From Acidobacteriaceae bacterium (GTDB taxonomy: Bacteria; Acidobacteriota; Terriglobia; Terriglobales; Acidobacteriaceae), in assembly GCA_003168235.1 (NCBI GenBank), contig PMSZ01000315.1, positions 1 through 9,960 on the forward strand: a stretch of 9,960 nucleotides of DNA. The letters are read 5' to 3'. Positions 5,139 through 9,960 of the stretch are shown here, in pieces. Below the pieces are notes generated by a model that saw only the letters and a program-made list of their open reading frames with translations, made no database searches and was not told where the DNA came from. The stretch's first letter is position 1. Each line of letters starts with the position of its first letter. The position numbers and the translations under genes were made by a program.

Positions 5139-8000
5139 TCAGTGGCTCTTTTTGGAAAACTCATTGCGTAGTTGCGCGAACTGCGGCAGCGACTGTAACT
5201 TCTGCAGCTCGGGATCGTTCCAGGCTTCCTGCGCCGGATAGCCCTTCTCCAGCGCCAGCCGGAGCGGCTTCAACGCGTCCTCCGGCTTGCCGATCAGCGT
5301 TTTCACCTGCGCTTCCGAATACATCAACTGCACGTCGTCGGGACTGATGGCGCGCGCCTGATTGGTGTACTGCGTCGCGTTCGCGGCATCTCCCTTCTTC
5401 GCATAAAGCAGTCCTAGATCGCCCATAATGCCTGACGATCGCGGGTTCACTTGCAGCTCCTGGAACGCCAGCGAGATGGCTTTTGCGTAAGCGCTCGCCG
5501 CCTGATCGGAGTGCCCCGACCAGCGATACGAATCGCCCAGATTGCCGAGCAGTTCCTCGTTGTTCGGCGTCATCGCGACCGCCTTTTCGTACATCTTGGT
5601 CGCCTCATCGTAGTTCTTAAGGAAGAAATACGCGGTGCCCACATTGGAGTAAGTCACCGAGTCAGCGGCCAAGGTCAGCGCTTTTTGATATTGCGCAATC
5701 GCCTCGCTCCACTTGCCTTGCCGCAAATACACCGACCCGATGCCTTCGTAGCCCAGGGGATTATCGGAAGCGATCTCGGTAGCCTTTTGAAACTCCGGCA
5801 GTGCTTTGGCCGCGTCGCCCAGGCCCAGGTAAGCGTTGCCCAGCGCCACGTGGTTGGTCACGTTGTAGGGGTTCGCAGCTACCGCCTTTTCGTAGGCAGC
5901 AATCGCTTCATCGCTCTGCCCGTTCTCGGAGTAAGCCTCGCCCAGATTTCGGTAGGCTTCATCCGAGTTCGGCGCCAGTTCCAGAGCTTTCTTCAGCTCC
6001 GTGACTGCTTCCGTGTTCTTGCCGGTGGTGGAATACACGCTCCCCAGCGACATATGGACCTCAGGCAGATTATTCGAAAGCCGCTCCGCCTGCTGCGCCG
6101 CCAGGGTCGCTTTCTGCGCCCAGATGCTGTCCTTGGTCTCCTTATAAATCAGCAGACTCGAGTCGGAGAGCCCGGTGTAGGCGAGAGCGAAATTTGCGTC
6201 CTTCTCGATCGCCTGTTCGAACAAGCCTTCGGCCTGCTTATAAGCGTCCTGGCCGTGCGCATTGCGTAGCGTATTCCGCCCTTGCAGGTAGAGATCATAG
6301 GCCTTCACGTTCTCCGTCGGGTGCGCGCCCACGCGGGCCTGCTCGTCATCGGTCAGCTTGAGCGAGAGGGCCGAAGATACCGTGCCGTAGATCTGGTCTT
6401 CCAGTGAGAGCACATCGCCCGGCGCTCCAGAAAACTCCTGGCTCCACAGGCGCTTGCCCGTGGTGGCATCGTCAAGGTTCAGCGTGACCCGGATCTTGTC
6501 GCTATTGCCCTGCACCATGCCCTGCAACACCAGGTTGACGCCCAGTGCGCGCGCCAGTTTCGCAAGGGGCAAATCTTTAGCTGCCGCTTTATCCACAGCG
6601 TCGGTCGATGCCAGGTGCACTTCCTTCAACTGAAACAGCTTCGCGGCCAAAGCCTCCTGGATACCGTCCGCCACATAGCCCAGGGTTTTCTCGTCACCCA
6701 CGTGCTTCAGCGGCAGGATGGCCACATATTTCCCCTGCTTCAACGGCGGAATACCCTCTGTGATCGCGTCCGAACTTGCCCCATGATTTAGCAGCGTGCG
6801 TCCGGCAAAGGTCGCCAGCACAATCACCAGCACTGCCGCGGTGATCCACATCCAGCTTTTTCCGGGAAGATCGAGGCTGAAGCGCGATTGACGCACCACC
6901 GGATGCGCGATCATCGCCGAAAGAGATTCCGCGCTGATGTTGGGGTTAGCTTCCCAGGTCGCCAACTGCTGCAACAATTCGACCGCGGAGTGATACCGGT
7001 TCGCCGGTTCGCGCTCCAAACAGCGGCTCACGATCGCGCTTAGCGTTTTCGGGACAGTTGCGTCGACGTCCGAGGCCGATTGCGCGTCCTCGCGCGTGCG
7101 CTTCATCAGGCTGGCGATCGCCGTGTCGGCTTTGTATGGAGCCTTTCCCGTGAGCAGCTCGAAGAAGATCAGCCCTACGCTAAAAATATCGGAGCGCTGG
7201 TCGAGCGTCGTCCCCAGCGCCTGCTCGGGGGACATGTACTCCATGGTGCCGACAATCGCGCCCGTCTGCGTCAGCCCCGAATCGCCGAGCGATCGCGCCA
7301 GCCCAAAATCCATCACCACCACGCGCCCCTGCTTGTCGCGCATGATGTTCTGCGGCTTCAGGTCGCGGTGAATCACGCCTTCGGTATGTGCGGAGTCGAG
7401 TGCCCGGCAGATCTGCTCCACCACTGAGATGGCGTCATTCGGCGAAAGTTTTCCCTCGCGCCGCAGCACCGTGCGCAAGTCCTCGCCGTCCACATACTCC
7501 ATGCTGATGAAGCGGATGCCCTCCGCCTCACCCAGATCGAAAATGCGCACCACGTTCTTGTGCGTGATGTTGCGGGAGAGAATCAGCTCCTGCTTAAAGC
7601 GCGCCAGAATCGCGGGATCGGTCGCCAGTTCGGGACGGATGACTTTCAGGGCGATCAAACGGTCAAGTTCGCGGTCGCGCGCCTTATACACCGCGCCCAT
7701 CCCGCCCTGCCCCAGCACGCCGATAATTTCGTAGCGCCCGCCGAAAAGCACTCCCGCCTTTAGACCTTGAAACGCGGAAATATTGCTGATCGGGGTAAAG
7801 GCCTGCTCCGCCGCCCGTATGTAAGGCATGGCCGGCGTGGCGCCCGGTAACGCCGTGCCGTGGGGTGATGTGGCTGCGTCGGAAGATGGCGCGTGCGAGA
7901 GCGGCGGAGGCGTCAGCGCGGCGACAACGTCGTCGGGCAAGCGAGTGCCCGGCATCGTCGGGCTATCGGAATCTTTGCCCCTGTGGTCGCGCTCATCCAT
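5139..8000 (-). CDS. membrane-anchored Ser/Thr protein kinase with FlgO/TolB-like domain and TPR array
   Basis: A 953-residue one-protein signalling receptor. After a Pro/Ala/Thr-rich N-terminus, a complete PknB-like kinase domain spans about residues 90-350. It has G-loop LGQGGMGAVYKA (96-107), ATP lysine K119 in ALKVI, catalytic HRDLKPQN (211-218) with D213, DFG (231-233), the activation segment GAIVGTMEYMSPEQA, and D271 in the helix following it. All key residues are present, so it should be active. One membrane helix follows (about 383-400). The distal side has a FlgO/TolB-N-like domain at about 425-548 (VAILPLKHVGDEK, then ALGVNLVLQGMVQ and LWSQEFSG). From about 565 to the C-terminus runs a TPR solenoid of roughly nine repeats, for example AYRNLGEAYSENGQSDEAIA and AYFFLKNYDEATKMYEKAV. 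The kinase should face the cytoplasm and the TPRs the periplasm. ATG 7998-8000 has AGG ten bases upstream. Substrates and signal are unknown. It is transcribed alone, opposite to its left neighbour. Confidence 0.94.
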   Translation of the reverse strand: MDERDHRGKDSDSPTMPGTRLPDDVVAALTPPPLSHAPSSDAATSPHGTALPGATPAMPYIRAAEQAFTPISNISAFQGLKAGVLFGGRYEIIGVLGQGGMGAVYKARDRELDRLIALKVIRPELATDPAILARFKQELILSRNITHKNVVRIFDLGEAEGIRFISMEYVDGEDLRTVLRREGKLSPNDAISVVEQICRALDSAHTEGVIHRDLKPQNIMRDKQGRVVVMDFGLARSLGDSGLTQTGAIVGTMEYMSPEQALGTTLDQRSDIFSVGLIFFELLTGKAPYKADTAIASLMKRTREDAQSASDVDATVPKTLSAIVSRCLEREPANRYHSAVELLQQLATWEANPNISAESLSAMIAHPVVRQSRFSLDLPGKSWMWITAAVLVIVLATFAGRTLLNHGASSDAITEGIPPLKQGKYVAILPLKHVGDEKTLGYVADGIQEALAAKLFQLKEVHLASTDAVDKAAAKDLPLAKLARALGVNLVLQGMVQGNSDKIRVTLNLDDATTGKRLWSQEFSGAPGDVLSLEDQIYGTVSSALSLKLTDDEQARVGAHPTENVKAYDLYLQGRNTLRNAHGQDAYKQAEGLFEQAIEKDANFALAYTGLSDSSLLIYKETKDSIWAQKATLAAQQAERLSNNLPEVHMSLGSVYSTTGKNTEAVTELKKALELAPNSDEAYRNLGEAYSENGQSDEAIAAYEKAVAANPYNVTNHVALGNAYLGLGDAAKALPEFQKATEIASDNPLGYEGIGSVYLRQGKWSEAIAQYQKALTLAADSVTYSNVGTAYFFLKNYDEATKMYEKAVAMTPNNEELLGNLGDSYRWSGHSDQAASAYAKAISLAFQELQVNPRSSGIMGDLGLLYAKKGDAANATQYTNQARAISPDDVQLMYSEAQVKTLIGKPEDALKPLRLALEKGYPAQEAWNDPELQKLQSLPQFAQLRNEFSKKSH

Positions 8001-8120
8001 CTAGTGTTACCTGGATTCGGAGAGCCAGCGGGGGAGCACGTCTCGGTCCTCTGACAAAGGCAACATTCGCCTCAGGTTGTCGAGGGGAAATCGAGAACCT
8101 AGCACTCCGATAATCAACCG

Positions 8121-8149
8121 AGTATACCCCGGAACTCATTAAAGGGGAA
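8121..8149 (-). promoter_or_regulatory. possible promoter of the kinase gene
   Basis: On the minus strand TATACT (complement of 8121-8126, five of six matches to TATAAT) lies 17 bases downstream of TTCCCC (complement of 8144-8149), which is a weak -35. Transcription would begin roughly 110-115 bases before the kinase ATG. The -10 is good and the -35 poor, as seen at activated promoters. Confidence 0.3.
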
Positions 8150-8213
8150 AGCACGAAGCTCCTCTTCAACAATAGTGCTTCTCGGGCTCCGATCGTTTCG
8201 CGGCTCGGCCGTG

Positions 8214-8247
8214 GGCGCGACCCGATTCTTCGGCGGATGGTCGCGCC
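8214..8247. repeat. perfect 9-bp inverted repeat with nested hairpin
   Basis: GGCGCGACC (8214-8222) is the exact reverse complement of GGTCGCGCC (8239-8247), with 16 bases between. Inside, CCGA (8222-8225) can pair with TCGG (8230-8233) around TTCT. The stem is GC-rich and strong but has no T-run. It lies between two divergent genes, so it is not a terminator for either. It could be a protein-binding site or part of a structured leader of the coiled-coil gene. Confidence 0.4.
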
Positions 8248-8362
8248 GACTCGTGCGCTGGACCTCGCAATGACCGCTTCCGACCCGCCGCAATAGGCAT
8301 CGGACTTCGGCGATCTAGCCGGAGCGTGTGCCGGGGGTGTGTCATATCCCAATAAGGAACTT

Positions 8363-8644
8363 ATGGCTGATGACTCGACGGTGGCGTTATTGCAGGAAAT
8401 TCGCAACCTGCAGAAAAGACAGACTGAACTCCTGCAGACTTTCGTCGCGGGCCAACAGCAAGGGTTGGACAATCAACAGCAGTCTCTGGCAGTGCAACAA
8501 CAGGTTGTAGAAAGACAAAAACTGGTATTGGCCAGGTCGGCCAGAATTTGGATGTTTGTCTTGCTTGGCGGGTTTATGTTGTTTTTTCTGTCTCTCCTGA
8601 CTCCGTTCTTGAGACTGTTCGGGCGACTGATGTCAGGCCACTGA
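8363..8644 (+). CDS. small glutamine-rich coiled-coil membrane protein, unknown function
   Basis: A 93-residue protein I do not recognise. Residues 1-58 are polar and very rich in Gln (runs at 31-33, 38-40, 45-47), with hydrophobic residues at roughly heptad spacing (L9, I13, L16, L23, L35, L42, V48, L54), so a parallel coiled coil is likely. Residues 62-80 (IWMFVLLGGFMLFFLSLLT) form one membrane helix, followed by the short basic tail FLRLFGRLMSGH. There is no signal peptide; the positive ARSAR just before the helix suggests the coiled coil stays in the cytoplasm. ATG 8363 is chosen because AAGGA lies at 8354-8358; an in-frame GTG at 8339 would add eight residues and overlap that site. It is divergent from the kinase gene and separated by 198 bases from the acyl-CoA dehydrogenase. 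An oligomerising membrane scaffold is a guess only. Confidence 0.75.
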   Translation: MADDSTVALLQEIRNLQKRQTELLQTFVAGQQQGLDNQQQSLAVQQQVVERQKLVLARSARIWMFVLLGGFMLFFLSLLTPFLRLFGRLMSGH

Positions 8645-8842
8645 TCGAGTGGCGCGGTTTTCATCTGCTGCGGCGCTCCGCAAGCCAACCGGTCGGTTCG
8701 ACGATTTCGCCGATTGAGCTCCGCCATGCTTAAATAAAGAGTTGGGCGACGTTTTTCGCGCCATCCCCGCACACGGCATCCAACCTGAATTTTCGGTAGC
8801 TGATTTGCACTTCGATCGGTTGTTATCCCCAGGGAGCTTTGC

Positions 8843-9960
8843 TTGGACTTCCAGCTAAACGAAGAACAACTGCATCTCAAGAAGACGGTGCGAGAGTTCG
8901 CCGAGCGCGAGATTGCACCCAACGTCATGAAGTGGGACGAGGCCAGCGAATTCCCGCTTGCCACCGTCAAAGAGCTCGGCAAACTCGGCCTGATGGGCAT
9001 AATCTTTCCGCCGGAGTATGGCGGCGCGGGCATGGGATACGTCGAATACGCCACTGCCGTCGCCGAACTCTCTCGCGTCGATGGATCGGTCGGCATCATC
9101 GTCGCCGCGCACACTTCGCTCTGCTCCAACCATATTTTTCTCGCCGGCAATGAAGCGCAGAAGAAAAAGTATGTATCGAAACTGGCGACCGGCGAGTACA
9201 TCGGCGCCTGGGGACTGACCGAGCCTTCCTCTGGTTCCGACGCCGGCAGCGCGCGCATGACCGCGACGCGCGCCAAAGGCGGATGGATGCTCAACGGCAC
9301 CAAGACCTTCATCACCAACGGCCACTACGCCGACGTCGTGGTCGTGATCGCCATCACGGACCGCGCCGCGCATACTCACGGCCTCTCGGCGTTCATCGTC
9401 GAAAAAGATGCCAAAGGATTCCGCGCCGGAAAAAAAGAAAACAAGCTCGGCCTCCGCGCCAGTGACACCTCCGAATTGATCTTCGAAGATTGCTTTGTGC
9501 CGTCGGAAAATCTGCTGGGTGGGGAAGGGAACGGCTTTCGCGATGCCATGCGCACTCTCGACGGCGGACGCATCTCGATCGCCGCGCTCTCGCTGGGCAT
9601 GGCCGAAGGCGCCTACGGAGCCGCGCTGAAATATTCGAAAGAACGCCAGCAATTCGGCAAGGCCATCTCGGAATTCCAGGCCATCCAGTGGAAGCTCGCC
9701 GACATGGCCACGGAAATCGAAGCCGCAAAACTTCTCACCCTGCGTGCCGCCGCTATGAAGGACGCCGGCATGAAGACCACGCTCGAATCGTCGATGGCCA
9801 AGCTCTACGCCAGCGAGGTCGCCGTGAGATGCGCCAATGAAGGGGTGCAGATCCACGGCGGCTACGGCTTCATCAAGGATTACCCTGTCGAGAAGTTCTA
9901 CCGCGACGTCAAACTCTGCACCATCGGCGAAGGCACCAGCGAAATCCAGCGCATGGTCAT
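8843..9960 (+). CDS. acyl-CoA dehydrogenase, short-chain/butyryl-CoA type (3' end outside window)
   Basis: An FAD-dependent dehydrogenase that oxidises acyl-CoA to trans-2-enoyl-CoA, passing electrons to electron-transfer flavoprotein. The first 372 residues are visible out of a usual 380 or so, so only about the last ten to fifteen are missing. Family blocks in order: N-terminal helical domain starting LDFQLNEEQLHLKKTVREF; signature 1 AWGLTEPSSGSDAGS with E127; LNGTKTFITNG in the beta domain; NKLGLRASDTSELIFEDCFV; signature 2 ERQQFGKAISEFQAIQWKLA near 267-286; and VQIHGGYGFIKDYPVEKFYRD. Near the end IGEGTSEIQRM carries the catalytic base E363 (GAA 9929-9931), at the position used by short- and medium-chain enzymes rather than the isovaleryl type. 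The start is TTG 8843-8845: AGGGAG at 8831-8836 sits six bases upstream, and the protein aligns with the family from this residue. Beta-oxidation, or branched or short acyl-CoA use, is the likely role. Exact chain length cannot be told from sequence. Confidence 0.93.
   Translation, partial: MDFQLNEEQLHLKKTVREFAEREIAPNVMKWDEASEFPLATVKELGKLGLMGIIFPPEYGGAGMGYVEYATAVAELSRVDGSVGIIVAAHTSLCSNHIFLAGNEAQKKKYVSKLATGEYIGAWGLTEPSSGSDAGSARMTATRAKGGWMLNGTKTFITNGHYADVVVVIAITDRAAHTHGLSAFIVEKDAKGFRAGKKENKLGLRASDTSELIFEDCFVPSENLLGGEGNGFRDAMRTLDGGRISIAALSLGMAEGAYGAALKYSKERQQFGKAISEFQAIQWKLADMATEIEAAKLLTLRAAAMKDAGMKTTLESSMAKLYASEVAVRCANEGVQIHGGYGFIKDYPVEKFYRDVKLCTIGEGTSEIQRMV

Larger units (their letters stand above)
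8001..8362. other. 362-base divergent spacer between kinase and small membrane protein
   Basis: No convincing gene lies here. The open frame on the minus strand that crosses it reads into the opposite strand of the coiled-coil gene and has a Ser/Arg/Cys-rich composition unlike a real protein. The spacer holds a possible kinase promoter at 8121-8149, a perfect 9-bp inverted repeat at 8214-8247, and a weaker one (AAGCAC 8149-8154 with GTGCTT 8175-8180). I see no tRNA, riboswitch or recognisable small RNA. The length exceeds what two promoters need, so an unannotated regulatory RNA cannot be excluded. Confidence 0.5.

Noticed and set aside
5451..6269. 272-residue plus-strand open frame inside the kinase gene
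   Set aside because: It is antisense to the TPR array; its apparent repeats are only the mirror of the TPR repeats.
7993..8472. 159-residue minus-strand open frame in the kinase upstream spacer
   Set aside because: It overlaps the kinase start and the coiled-coil gene, has no good ribosome binding site, and its composition is not protein-like.
8669..8698. Small hairpin TGCGG/CCGCA and palindrome AACCGGTCGGTT after the coiled-coil gene
   Set aside because: The stem is only five pairs with no T-run and the palindrome is short; neither is strong enough to call a terminator or operator.
8473..9318. 281-residue open frame on the minus strand
   Set aside because: It crosses the opposite strands of two real genes and their spacer, is Ser/Pro-rich without recognisable domain, and has no supported start.
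8855..9856. 333-residue open frame on the minus strand
   Set aside because: It lies entirely antisense to a clear acyl-CoA dehydrogenase with all family motifs. Such frames arise from codon bias in GC-rich genes, and its Gly/His/Phe/Arg-rich sequence shows no domain.
1..9960. Defence system, mobile element or prophage island
   Set aside because: The XRE, HD and kinase genes might suggest a defence locus, but they are in different orientations with separate terminators. There is no nuclease, transposase, integrase, terminal repeat or tRNA boundary.

Overview
The window looks like an ordinary chromosomal stretch of a moderately GC-rich, free-living heterotroph. It is most plausibly from the Acidobacteriota (Koribacter/Terriglobus-like). 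The reasons are the combination of gene types: a secreted quinoprotein-like beta-propeller protein, a large Ser/Thr kinase fused to a FlgO/TolB-like domain and a long TPR array, a PEP-CTERM secreted protein, and a zinc-ribbon plus XRE regulator. This taxonomic call is an inference from gene content and style. No rRNA or marker gene is present to prove it. I see no tRNA, rRNA, CRISPR array, insertion sequence or prophage gene.

Layout from left to right. 1-878 (+): C-terminal part of a histidine ammonia-lyase gene cut by the window edge. 879-1137: spacer with a weak terminator-like hairpin, a 15-bp palindrome and a possible promoter. 1138-2787 (+): secreted PQQ-like beta-propeller protein. 2800-2829: hairpin between convergent genes. 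2886-3479 (-): HD-superfamily hydrolase. 3480-3644: divergent promoter region. 3645-4190 (+): zinc-ribbon/XRE DNA-binding regulator, followed by a good Rho-independent terminator at 4245-4276. 4483-5058 (+): small cysteine-containing PEP-CTERM protein with its own likely promoter and a short, potentially structured 5' leader. 5079-5123: overlapping inverted repeats between convergent genes. 5139-8000 (-): 953-residue membrane-anchored Ser/Thr protein kinase. 8001-8362: non-coding spacer with a perfect 9-bp inverted repeat. 8363-8644 (+): small glutamine-rich coiled-coil membrane protein of unknown function. 8843-9960 (+): acyl-CoA dehydrogenase starting at TTG with a strong ribosome binding site and running off the right edge.

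The genes do not form one operon. Orientations alternate, and most genes have their own hairpin or promoter-like signals. Functionally the window mixes catabolism (histidine degradation, acyl-CoA oxidation), secreted or surface proteins (quinoprotein-like, PEP-CTERM), signalling and regulation (kinase, XRE protein), and two genes of unclear role (HD hydrolase, coiled-coil membrane protein). I found no convincing undescribed multi-gene system. The observations most worth a second look are the leader of the PEP-CTERM gene, the zinc-ribbon/XRE fusion, the small coiled-coil protein divergent from the kinase, and the inverted repeat in the kinase upstream region.
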